NCBI RefSeq assembly: GCF_011077955.1
Contig: NZ_JAALBX010000006.1
Span: 186,001 to 250,000, forward strand
From: Citrobacter freundii
GTDB lineage: Bacteria > Pseudomonadota > Gammaproteobacteria > Enterobacterales > Enterobacteriaceae
Direction of reading: 5' to 3'
Length of the DNA stretch: 64,000 nucleotides
In this document: positions 16,897-25,049 of the stretch, in pieces
Position numbering within the stretch: position 1 is the stretch's first letter
Layout: each line of letters starts with the position of its first letter
Notes under the pieces: model-generated
Told to the model about the DNA's origin: nothing
The model's input: the letters and a program-made list of their open reading frames with translations, nothing else
Database searches by the model: none
Translations under genes and position numbers: made by a program

Positions 16897-18840
16897 ATGA
16901 ATAAAAATCAAGAACATACTAAACTTTATCTGTCTGAAGGCGTAAAACTTTTATATAACAATGCCCTCCCTGGGATTTTGATAACTTTTATCACCTCCTC
17001 TACGTTGGCATTTTCTTTTCTCGATGCAGACAATCTCTACACCAAATTGACGTGGTGGGGGCTGATGATGGCGGTGCTGACTATCCGCCTGATTGACACC
17101 CAGTTGTGGTTGAAAAGCGTGCCTGCGATGAAAGGTAATGTGTCATGGGTTGTACGTTTTTCAACCGGCTGCCTGGTGACGGCGGCTATCTGGAGCGCGT
17201 ATATCCTTTGCTTTTATACTACTTTTACCACCGAGGAATTTACCGCCTCCATTGTTATTCTCTCGGCCATGGCGGGAGGCGCCACCAACGCCTTATCCGG
17301 TAATATGATGCTGTCTTCGATGTACAACATTATTATTCTGTTACCGCTGTCGATATTATTAATTTTTCAACCAGAACAATATCGGGTTAATTTAGGTTTC
17401 CTGGGGGTCTGTTTTACGCTGACCATGATCATTTCCTCCATGAAAGCCGCCAGATATATTAAAGAAGCCATTTTATTGCGCTACCGTAACCAGACACTGG
17501 TGGAGCGCATGGAGAAAACCATTAAAAGGCGGACCCAGGAAGTCTATGAAATTTCGCATATTGATGCGCTGACCGGCCTGTATAACCGGGTTTCGTTTTT
17601 GTCGGCAGCAGAAGAGATTTCCAGCCGCTATAAAAACAACCTGGAAAAAGGATTCTCCATCTTCTTTATCGACCTCGATGGTTTTAAGAATATTAATGAT
17701 ACCCTCGGACATGATATTGGCGATATGGTGCTGATATCATTAAGCGCCCGCTTAAATGACTTCTACCGCCAGGGTAATTTAATATGCCGCTGGGGCGGTG
17801 ATGAATTTATTTATCTGACCACCGAGACGGACCGCCAACTCACCTGGCAACTGGCCGAAAACATGGTCAACAGTTTGTCGCGTCCTGTGGTGCTCGATGA
17901 TCAAACCATCACGCTTGGCGCCACCATTGGCATCGCGGTGTGCCCGGAACACGACACCTCCATTACCCGGCTTATCCAGCTTGCTGACATTGCCATGTAC
18001 TCCCAAAAAGGCCGCTACCCGGAGCGCGTCGCCTTTTATAATCATGAACTTGAAGAAAGCCTGCGGCGAAAAATCACGCTTAATGAAGCGCTGCGTAATG
18101 CCCTTGAACGTAACGAATTCCGGGCGGTGTATCAGCCGATAGTAGACGCCGACAGCAACATTGTCAGTTTTGAAGCGCTGCTGCGCTGGCATTTTCAGGG
18201 CCGTGATATTTCTCCGGCAGAATTTATTCCGTTGATGGAGCAGAGCGGCCGCATCGTACAAATTGGTCACTGGATCATGGAAGAGGCCTGCCGCATGCTG
18301 TCTGAAATGCTTAAATTGAAGTCCGGCATTTCAATGTGCGTCAATATTTCTATTATTCAGTTTTATGACAAAGAGTTCGTTGTGAAGGTGAATAATTTAA
18401 TCGACCGCTACGCTATTCCGCCGGATTTATTACACCTGGAAGTGACCGAGTCGATTATCCATTCGGAGCAACACACCATCTATCAAAAGGTCAGCCAGTT
18501 ACAAAAGCGCGGCGTAAAGTTTTCGGTTGATGATTTTGGCACCGGTTACTCCAGTCTTTCAGTCATTCATAATATGAACATCGACTTTATAAAAATTGAC
18601 CGCTCATTTATCAATAACATTGAAAATAAAGGCCGTACGATTGTGCAGGCGGTAAAAGATATTTCCGAGAGCCTTAATTTTGATGTTATCGCCGAAGGGG
18701 TGGAAACCGAAAAACAGGTAGCCATTCTGAAGCAATGCGGCGTTCATTTTATGCAGGGCTACTATTTTTCACGGCCGCTGGAGCAGCATGTCGCCTTAGA
18801 TATTCTCGCCGCCTCACAACAACCCGCGCTGGCCAATTAA
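16897..18840 (+). CDS. membrane GGDEF-EAL cyclic di-GMP protein
   Basis: 647 residues. The N-terminal 200 hold about six transmembrane segments (a MASE-like sensor), a short helix follows, then a GGDEF domain (about 220-385) with intact GGDEF at 300-304, and an EAL domain (about 395-640) with EAL at 426-428, the DDFGTGYSSLS loop and VIAEGVET. Both domains keep their signature residues, so it could be a bifunctional cyclase/phosphodiesterase. No RxxD I-site five residues before GGDEF is seen (NLICRW there), arguing against product inhibition. The stop overlaps the convergent MocR gene by 4 bases. The sensor half is more AT rich than its neighbours. Confidence 0.88.
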   Translation: MNKNQEHTKLYLSEGVKLLYNNALPGILITFITSSTLAFSFLDADNLYTKLTWWGLMMAVLTIRLIDTQLWLKSVPAMKGNVSWVVRFSTGCLVTAAIWSAYILCFYTTFTTEEFTASIVILSAMAGGATNALSGNMMLSSMYNIIILLPLSILLIFQPEQYRVNLGFLGVCFTLTMIISSMKAARYIKEAILLRYRNQTLVERMEKTIKRRTQEVYEISHIDALTGLYNRVSFLSAAEEISSRYKNNLEKGFSIFFIDLDGFKNINDTLGHDIGDMVLISLSARLNDFYRQGNLICRWGGDEFIYLTTETDRQLTWQLAENMVNSLSRPVVLDDQTITLGATIGIAVCPEHDTSITRLIQLADIAMYSQKGRYPERVAFYNHELEESLRRKITLNEALRNALERNEFRAVYQPIVDADSNIVSFEALLRWHFQGRDISPAEFIPLMEQSGRIVQIGHWIMEEACRMLSEMLKLKSGISMCVNISIIQFYDKEFVVKVNNLIDRYAIPPDLLHLEVTESIIHSEQHTIYQKVSQLQKRGVKFSVDDFGTGYSSLSVIHNMNIDFIKIDRSFINNIENKGRTIVQAVKDISESLNFDVIAEGVETEKQVAILKQCGVHFMQGYYFSRPLEQHVALDILAASQQPALAN

Positions 18841-20228
18841 GTTAATAAGGCCAGCGTCTGGGCGTGCGGACCGCTGATTAACGCCACCGCCTGCTCGGTA
18901 GAGACAATGTTGGTGTAGCTCATCACCAGCCCATAGCGTTTGTCGCGAAGACAATACCAGCCCGATAGCGCGCTTACCTGTAAGTGGTGGCTCTGCCAAA
19001 TCGAAGCAAGCTCTGCGTCACGGGTACTGGTACGCAGGAAAGCCACAATATGCATACCGCCATCAGACAGTTCCACCTCAAACACCCCCGGATACACAAT
19101 GTGCAACGCGTCGAGCAACATTTTGCGACGCCGCGCATATAACGTGCGCATCTTCTTAAGGTGCTTGTAAAAATGCCCCTCCCCAAGAAAGGTCGCGAGG
19201 ATTTTCTGGGTCAGTACCGGCACGCCCGCTTCCAGGATCTCGCCTGTCTCCCGAAAGCGCGCCATAGCGGCTCTGGGCATGACGATATAACTAACGCGAA
19301 TAGCGGGCATTACCGTTTTGCTGAACGTGCCCATGTATATCACCCGATCCTGGGTATCCAGACTTTTTAGCGCGGGTAATACTTTTCGGGTGTAGTGAAA
19401 CTCACCATCATAATCGTCCTCAACGATCCAGCTCTGGTTCGCTGCGGCCCATTCCAGCAACTGGTGTTTACGCGGCAACGAGAGCGTGACGGCAAGCGGA
19501 CTGTGGTGCGACGGCGTAACGATAGCCACGCGCGCATCGGCATGATGGCGCAACAGGTAATCCACATCGATACCGTGCCGATCCACGGGAACATAGTGCA
19601 ATGACGTGGCGAAACGCTTTAACAGCCGCTGCCCGAAAAAATAGCCGGGATCTTCAAACACGACTTTGTCGTTTTTCACGCCCAGCGCCTGCAGAATTAG
19701 CATCAAATTACTGCGATAACCGCTGGTAATAAAGACCTGATCCGCCGTGCAATTCAGCCCGCGTGAAATGTTCACATAACTGGCGATAGCTTCCCGCAGC
19801 GGTGTGTAACCCATCACCGGCGGGTTAGTCATTTCAGTCGGTCGCAAAGACCGCACCGCTTTTCCGGCAAGCAGCAGCCATTTTTTGGTCGGGAAGGCGT
19901 CCAGCGCCGGAATGCCGAGCCGCAAATAGCCTGCGCCGTCACGCAGGTCGAGAAACTGATTTAACCCGGCATCGTCGCTGACAGGCGCCACCTCAGGCCG
20001 CGCAGCGGCTAATGCAAAATCCGGGTTTACCCGGGTGCCTTTCGCCCCCTGGCTTATCAGATACCCTTCCCCCACCAGCACCGCATACGCCGCCTCAACG
20101 GTTTTACGCGCCACGTTCAGCTCTTCAGCCAGTACGCGAATGGAAGGCACTTTATCGCCAGGCTTCAACACGCCTGCGAGTATATTTTGCCGATAGCGCG
20201 CATAAATTGCCCGATAGCCTCTGGTCAT
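18837..20228 (-). CDS. MocR/PdxR family regulator (GntR HTH + aminotransferase domain)
   Basis: 463 residues. N-terminal winged helix of GntR type (about 5-75: YRQNILAGVLKPGDKVPSIRVLAEELNVARKTVEAAYAVLVGEGYL), then a fold-type I aminotransferase domain with the PLP-lysine region MGTFSKTVMPAIRVSYIVMP near 300. MocR proteins are PLP-binding transcription factors; PdxR controls vitamin B6 synthesis, but others act on unrelated neighbours. It is divergent from the AhpD-like gene 120 bases away, the most likely target. Effector and direction of control are not known. Confidence 0.88.
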   Translation of the reverse strand: MTRGYRAIYARYRQNILAGVLKPGDKVPSIRVLAEELNVARKTVEAAYAVLVGEGYLISQGAKGTRVNPDFALAAARPEVAPVSDDAGLNQFLDLRDGAGYLRLGIPALDAFPTKKWLLLAGKAVRSLRPTEMTNPPVMGYTPLREAIASYVNISRGLNCTADQVFITSGYRSNLMLILQALGVKNDKVVFEDPGYFFGQRLLKRFATSLHYVPVDRHGIDVDYLLRHHADARVAIVTPSHHSPLAVTLSLPRKHQLLEWAAANQSWIVEDDYDGEFHYTRKVLPALKSLDTQDRVIYMGTFSKTVMPAIRVSYIVMPRAAMARFRETGEILEAGVPVLTQKILATFLGEGHFYKHLKKMRTLYARRRKMLLDALHIVYPGVFEVELSDGGMHIVAFLRTSTRDAELASIWQSHHLQVSALSGWYCLRDKRYGLVMSYTNIVSTEQAVALISGPHAQTLALLT

Positions 20229-20348
20229 GTCCTATCTCTTTTCAACCGTTATGACCCTTTCAGGTATGTCATATCGCTTTAAGATACAGGGCATCGGCGC
20301 TAAACGCTCCTTTTTGTATTGATCACCTGCCCGTAAGAGGATAAGACC

Positions 20349-20828
20349 ATGACCACTCGCGTAAACCATTTCCAGGCCGCCCCGGCGCTGGTAAAAGCCC
20401 TCTCTGAAGCCAGCATCGCGTCGCACAAAAGCGCGCTGGATTCGACCATCAAAAATCTAATCGAGATCCGCGTATCTCAATTGAACGGCTGCGCGTTTTG
20501 CCTTGATATGCACGTCAAACAGGCGAAATTAAAAGAGGAGCGGGAGCTGCGTATTCATCATTTGCCGATTTGGCGCGAGTCGCCGCTGTTTAGCGCAAAA
20601 GAAAAAGCGGCGCTGGCACTGGCGGAAGCGTTAACGCGCATCAGCGAACATGGCGTGGATGACGAGTTGTATCGCGCCGTACAGGCGCATTTCAGCGATG
20701 CCGAGCTGTCTGAACTCACTTTTGCCATCGCGTTAATTAATACCTGGAACCGGCTGCAAATTTTATCGCGTATGACGCCGGGCACGCTGGATGCAGCCCA
20801 GGGACTGGACCGCGCCAATCTGCACTAA
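20349..20828 (+). CDS. carboxymuconolactone decarboxylase/AhpD-like protein
   Basis: 159 residues of the CMD/alkylhydroperoxidase family. The redox motif is C48-x-x-C51-x-x-H54 (GCAFCLDMHVKQA), typical of the AhpD-like TIGR00778 core, suggesting thiol peroxidase activity. All-helical. Its divergent partner is the MocR-type regulator. An AGAGGA site precedes the ATG. The exact substrate is not deducible; similar genes paired with MocR regulators are common in enterobacteria and pseudomonads. Confidence 0.85.
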   Translation: MTTRVNHFQAAPALVKALSEASIASHKSALDSTIKNLIEIRVSQLNGCAFCLDMHVKQAKLKEERELRIHHLPIWRESPLFSAKEKAALALAEALTRISEHGVDDELYRAVQAHFSDAELSELTFAIALINTWNRLQILSRMTPGTLDAAQGLDRANLH

Positions 20829-20838
20829 TGCAAAAAAG

Positions 20839-20873
20839 CAAAACGCCCGCTGCCAGGGCATGCGGGCGTTTTC
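20839..20873. terminator. bidirectional terminator between the AhpD-like gene and metQ-like gene
   Basis: AAAACGCCCGC and GCGGGCGTTTT form an 11-pair stem around an 11-base loop, with A-rich sequence before and TTTT after it, so it can end transcription from both convergent genes. Confidence 0.8.
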
Positions 20874-20884
20874 AATGCGCAGGA

Positions 20885-21688
20885 TCAGTTGTTAACCGGG
20901 ATCACCGCGCCTTTATATTTGGTGCGGATCCAGTCCTGGATTTCTTTGGAATGCAGCACGTCTACCAGCGCGACAATATCTTTTTTCTTCTCGTCGCCTT
21001 TATGCACGGTAATGATGTTGGCGTACGGGTTGTTTTCACCGCTTTCTACCGCAATCGGATCTTTAACCGGATCCAGACCCGCGTCGATGGCGTAGTTGGC
21101 GTTGATCACCACCGCGTCACCTTCGTCGTTGTTATACATCTGCGGCAGTAAAGAACCTTCCACGTTTGGCAGGAATTGCAGCTTTTTCGGGTTTTCCACC
21201 ACATCGCTTATCCGCGCGGCAACTTTATCCACGCCCGGCTTCAGTTTGATAACGCCCTCTTTTTCGAAGATAGACAGAATACGGCCCTCTTCGGCTACCG
21301 CGTCACGCATGATGACTTTGCCGCCTTGCGGCAGATCTTTAAGTGACTTGTACTTTTTAGAGTAGATACCGATAGGCTCGATATGGATTGCGCCTGCGCT
21401 GACAAAATCATAGGTTTTATCATCAGCATGGTCTTTCAGCACGCTGTTCAGATACGGAATATGCTGGAAATAGTTGGCGTCGATATCACGGCTTGCCAGC
21501 GCCGTATTCGGCAGGATGTAATCCTGGAACGGGCGGATTTCCAGATCAATGCCCTGCTTTGCCAGAATCGGTTTTGCCTGCTCAAGGATTTCAGCGTGCG
21601 GCACGTTGGACGCGCCCACCGTCAGGGTATCGGCCCAGGCGGAGAAACTCAGGGTGGCGGCGGCTATCAGTGTCAGTACGTTTTTCAT
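20885..21688 (-). CDS. MetQ-type (NlpA family) substrate-binding protein
   Basis: 267 residues; periplasmic binding component of a methionine-type ABC importer. Family motifs: VGASNVPHAEILEQAKPILAKQGIDLEI, FQDYILPNTALASRDIDANYFQHIPYL and NANYAIDAGLDP. Unlike E. coli MetQ, the leader (MKNVLTLIAAATLSFSAWA) has no lipobox cysteine and looks like a signal peptidase I leader, so the protein is probably soluble or loosely bound in the periplasm. Last gene of a metN-metI-metQ-like operon. Ligand could be L- or D-methionine or another small amino acid. Confidence 0.88.
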   Translation of the reverse strand: MKNVLTLIAAATLSFSAWADTLTVGASNVPHAEILEQAKPILAKQGIDLEIRPFQDYILPNTALASRDIDANYFQHIPYLNSVLKDHADDKTYDFVSAGAIHIEPIGIYSKKYKSLKDLPQGGKVIMRDAVAEEGRILSIFEKEGVIKLKPGVDKVAARISDVVENPKKLQFLPNVEGSLLPQMYNNDEGDAVVINANYAIDAGLDPVKDPIAVESGENNPYANIITVHKGDEKKKDIVALVDVLHSKEIQDWIRTKYKGAVIPVNN

Positions 21689-21709
21689 GATGTGTGTTCT
21701 CTATTGTTA

Positions 21710-22378
21710 TTAACGTTTATCTAAATAAGCGGTGATGGCATCACCGATGAACTGAATGATGAAGACGATGATAAGGATGGTCACTGTCGCCACCAGGGTG
21801 ACGTCATTATGGTTACGCTGGAAGCCTTCCAGATAAGCAAGATTTCCCAATCCGCCCGCCCCAATCACGCCGGCCATGGCGCTGTAACTCACCAGCGCAA
21901 TCAGGGTGACGGTAATACCTGACACTAACGCCGGGGATGACTCAGGCAGCAACACACGAAATATCAGGGTGCTCATTCTGGCCCCCATGGAGCGAGTGGC
22001 CTCAATCACCCCTTTGTCGACTTCACGCAGGGCGATTTCCACCAGACGGGCATAGAAAGGCGCGGCGCCGACAATCAATGCTGGCAATGCCGCATTAGCC
22101 CCGAGGATGGTGCCGACCATCGCTTTGGTAAAGGGGATCAGCAGCACAATCAGGATGATGAACGGAATAGAGCGGAATACGTTTACCACAATAGAAATCA
22201 CGCTATACAACGCGCGGTTCTGGAATAAACCGCCTTTGGCGGTTAAAAACAGAGCCAGGCCAAGCGCGAGGCCGAGGATAAACGTCGCCACGCCGGACAA
22301 CCCCGTCATGTATAAGGTTTCCTGCGTCGCCGCTAACAGTTGCGGCCATTTCAGGTGCGGAAACAATGAATCATCCAT
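21710..22378 (-). CDS. MetI-type ABC transporter permease
   Basis: 222 residues with about five transmembrane helices and the permease EAA loop (EVDKGVIEATRSMGARMSTLIFRVLLPESSPAL, about 140-172). Same family as MetI. The ATG at 22378 (MDDSLFPHLKWPQ) overlaps the end of the ATPase gene by 8 bases (ATGGATGA), a sign of translational coupling; a longer frame to 22405 is less likely. The substrate-binding protein follows 21 bases downstream. Confidence 0.9.
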   Translation of the reverse strand: MDDSLFPHLKWPQLLAATQETLYMTGLSGVATFILGLALGLALFLTAKGGLFQNRALYSVISIVVNVFRSIPFIILIVLLIPFTKAMVGTILGANAALPALIVGAAPFYARLVEIALREVDKGVIEATRSMGARMSTLIFRVLLPESSPALVSGITVTLIALVSYSAMAGVIGAGGLGNLAYLEGFQRNHNDVTLVATVTILIIVFIIQFIGDAITAYLDKR

Positions 22379-23387
22379 GTTTGATAACCTCGCAGTGGAT
22401 CTCATGCTGGCGCAAATCCGCGAGGATGCTCTCCAGTTGTTCAGAATTCGCTGTCACGTGCAGCCAGAGCTGGCCGAAGACGCCATGGGCAGTCTGGCTC
22501 ATCTTGCCGTGCAGAATGTTAAACGGCAGGCCGTAGCGAAGCGTCAGTTCGCCCACCACCGGCTGATGGGTGCTGTGCCCGACGAAGGTCAGTTTGATAA
22601 TGGCGCCGCTCAGGTTACTCACCAGCGCTTCATCAAACGCATCACTTTCCTGGCTAATCTGACGGACAAACTGGCGCGTGATAGCCTGCTGTGGATGGGT
22701 GAAAACGCTAAGCACCTCGCCCTCTTCCACTACGCGGCCATTTTCCATCACCGCCACGCGATCGCAGATTTTGCGCACCACATGCATTTCATGGGTGATG
22801 AGCACGATGGTCAGGCCAAAGCGGCGATTAATATCCGCCAGCAAATCGAGGATTTGATCGGTAGTTTGCGGGTCGAGCGCCGAGGTGGCCTCATCGCACA
22901 ACAGCACATCCGGATTATTGGCAAGCGCCCGGGCAATACCCACGCGCTGTTTCTGACCGCCGCTTAACTTCGACGGGTACGCGTTTTCACGCCCGTTCAG
23001 GCCGACAAGATCAACCAGCTCCGCCACGCGTTTTTTGATTTCCGCTTTTGGTACGCCCGCGATTTGCATGGAGAAGGCAATGTTCTCGCTCACGGTGCGC
23101 GACCAGAGCAAATTAAAGTGCTGGAACACCATGCTGATTTTCAGCCGCGCGCGACGCAGGGTTTCGCCGTGGGCCGCGGAAATATCCTGCCCGGCGATAG
23201 TAACACTACCCGCTGTCGGTTTTTCCAGACCATTCAGCAGGCGAATCAGGGTGCTTTTCCCCGCGCCGCTGTAGCCGATAATGCCGTAAATTTGCCCGCG
23301 TTCGATATCCAGGCTGACGTTGTCTACCGCCGTCAGCGTCTCTTTGCCGTGGTGAAAAATTTTCGAAATATTGCGCAAAACAATCAT
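22371..23387 (-). CDS. MetN-type ABC transporter ATP-binding protein
   Basis: 338 residues. ABC ATPase domain with Walker A GYSGAGKST (about 38-46), signature LSGGQKQRVGIARAL, Walker B VLLCDEATSALD and H-loop ITHEMHVV, followed by a C-terminal NIL/ACT-like domain (about 260-338) which in E. coli MetN binds methionine and shuts transport off from the inside. First gene of the operon. No MetJ box repeats (AGACGTCT) were seen upstream in 23388-23590, so control may differ from the E. coli metNIQ locus. Confidence 0.9.
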   Translation of the reverse strand: MIVLRNISKIFHHGKETLTAVDNVSLDIERGQIYGIIGYSGAGKSTLIRLLNGLEKPTAGSVTIAGQDISAAHGETLRRARLKISMVFQHFNLLWSRTVSENIAFSMQIAGVPKAEIKKRVAELVDLVGLNGRENAYPSKLSGGQKQRVGIARALANNPDVLLCDEATSALDPQTTDQILDLLADINRRFGLTIVLITHEMHVVRKICDRVAVMENGRVVEEGEVLSVFTHPQQAITRQFVRQISQESDAFDEALVSNLSGAIIKLTFVGHSTHQPVVGELTLRYGLPFNILHGKMSQTAHGVFGQLWLHVTANSEQLESILADLRQHEIHCEVIKHG

Positions 23388-23637
23388 GATATGTCGGTAT
23401 CCCTAAAGTCCCACAGGTACGCCTGAGGGGGCGCATAAGGTTTTCTCTTTTATGGTTATCGCCCTTATCAAGAAATATAACGAGCCAGGCTAAGGCTTAG
23501 AACGAATAAATAAATATGCATTATAGCTAATTGATATATATCTGCCCGTTATCGTTACAAGGGCCGGCATCGCTACGCTCGCGGCGCTTCACGTGCTGCT
23601 ATATTTTCTCTACACCCTTAAAAAAGAGCGGCGGCAG

Positions 23638-24261
23638 ATGCTAAAGATCCTTGGAAAACGCACTTCCATTAATGTGCGTAAAGTACTCTGGACCTGTGAA
23701 GAGCTGGGTCTTGATTATCAACTGGAAGACTACGGCAGCGGCTACAAACCGACCGATACCGCCGAGTTTTTAGCGCTCAATCCCAACGGGCTGGTGCCGG
23801 TATTAATCGACGACGGGTTTGTGCTGTGGGAATCAAACACCATTTGCCGCTATCTGGTGGGTAAGGCAGGACGGGACGATCTCTTGTCGAGCACGCCTCG
23901 TGGCCGGGCGCGAGTAGAAAAATGGATGGACTGGCAGGCCACAGAACTAAACAGCGCCTGGCGCTATGCGTTTAACGCCCTGGTGCGCCACCATTCCGCC
24001 TACAACCTGCAAAGCGAAATCGACGCCAGCATTGCTGAATGGAACCGTTGCATCACGATCCTGGACAATGAACTGCAACAGACCGGCATGTGGGTGACCG
24101 GCCAGACGTTCACTCTGGCGGATATTGTGCTGGGCCTGTCGGTCAATCGCTGGAAAATGACGCCAATGGCGCGCCCGGCGGTCCCCTATGTCGACGCCTG
24201 GTTCGCTCGGCTCGGGCAACGGGCGGCGTTCCGTCGTCACGGTGACAACGGCACGCCGTAA
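23638..24261 (+). CDS. glutathione S-transferase family protein
   Basis: 207 residues. N-terminal thioredoxin-like domain (MLKILGKRTSINVRKVLWTCEELGLDYQLEDYG) with the cis-proline segment GLVPVLIDDGFVLWESNTICRYL, then the helical GST domain with FTLADIVLGLSVNRW. The predicted catalytic region has Ser/Thr near residue 9 (TSINVRK). The closest functional class cannot be fixed; it resembles detoxifying bacterial GSTs. The ATG at 23638 gives the normal family start; the longer open frame upstream is unlikely. Ends 2 bases from the convergent DJ-1-like gene. Confidence 0.87.
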   Translation: MLKILGKRTSINVRKVLWTCEELGLDYQLEDYGSGYKPTDTAEFLALNPNGLVPVLIDDGFVLWESNTICRYLVGKAGRDDLLSSTPRGRARVEKWMDWQATELNSAWRYAFNALVRHHSAYNLQSEIDASIAEWNRCITILDNELQQTGMWVTGQTFTLADIVLGLSVNRWKMTPMARPAVPYVDAWFARLGQRAAFRRHGDNGTP

Positions 24262-24263
24262 CA

Positions 24264-24944
24264 TTAACCGTTAAGCTTATCGCGCAGCGCTTCGCCGACA
24301 CCGGTAGCGGATTGCGGATTCTGTCCGGTTATCAGGTTACCGTCCACCAGGGTTAGCGGCTGCCATTCCGCTACCGCCTGGTGGTGCGCCCCACGGCTTT
24401 TCAGCGTGGTTTCAAGCAGGAACGGCACCACGTCAGCAAGCTTCACCGCACGCTCTTCGGCGTCGGTAAAGGCCGCCACTTTCTTGCCCTCAACCAGATA
24501 ACGCCCGTCGCTGAGCGTAGCGTTAACTAACGCCGCCGGGCCATGACATACTGCCGCAACCGGTCTGTCCGTTTCATAGAGTTCCCGGATAAGACGCTGC
24601 ACGTCCGGGCAGTCGGGAAAGTCCCACATGGTGCCGTGTCCGCCGACAAACAGCACCGCGCTGTAATCATCGCTGTTGGTGTCCGATAATTTCTTCGTAT
24701 GGTTAAGCCGTTGCTGGAAGCTGTCGTCATTCCAGTAACGCGCGACCACGTCATCGTCCAAATCGAGGCCATAGACGGGCGGCAGGCCACCCTGAATAGA
24801 GGCAAGTTCAGTGGGAATACCGGCCTGCTCCAGCACATGGAGCGGGTGCGCCAGTTCAGAGAAGTAATAGCCGGAAATATTGTGTTCTACGTCGCTGTAG
24901 CTTGTCAGCACGAAGAGCACAGGTTTACGAGTTGGCTGGGTCAT
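24264..24944 (-). CDS. DJ-1/PfpI (type 1 glutamine amidotransferase-like) protein
   Basis: 226 residues of the DJ-1/PfpI superfamily, Hsp31-like. The nucleophile elbow is AAVCHGPAAL (C133-H134), with an acidic residue on the opposing strand (DLDDD near 61-65) and the VLFVGGHGTMWDFPD loop typical of the glyoxalase III/Hsp31 branch. Likely roles are methylglyoxal detoxification or protein protection; this is inferred from family. AGGAG lies about 11 bases before the ATG at 24944. Confidence 0.85.
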   Translation of the reverse strand: MTQPTRKPVLFVLTSYSDVEHNISGYYFSELAHPLHVLEQAGIPTELASIQGGLPPVYGLDLDDDVVARYWNDDSFQQRLNHTKKLSDTNSDDYSAVLFVGGHGTMWDFPDCPDVQRLIRELYETDRPVAAVCHGPAALVNATLSDGRYLVEGKKVAAFTDAEERAVKLADVVPFLLETTLKSRGAHHQAVAEWQPLTLVDGNLITGQNPQSATGVGEALRDKLNG

Positions 24945-25014
24945 CGTCGCGGTTCTCCTTTGTGATTCATTGCCTGACAGTATAGTCCTGCAAATCAGCA
25001 CGGGGCGGCGATGC

Positions 25015-25042
25015 AAAAAAGCGGCGGGAGTTTTCTCCCGCC
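25015..25042 (-). terminator. terminator of the chemoreceptor gene
   Basis: On the reverse strand GGCGGGAG-AAAA-CTCCCGCC is followed by GCTTTTTT. Perfect eight-pair stem starting 8 bases beyond the stop codon. Confidence 0.85.
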
Positions 25043-25049
25043 GTTGAGG

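Noticed and set aside
22107-22967. Long open frame on the plus strand (286 codons)
   Set aside because: It is antisense to the well-supported metI and metN genes; composition (many His/Arg/Gln) is typical of an antisense shadow.
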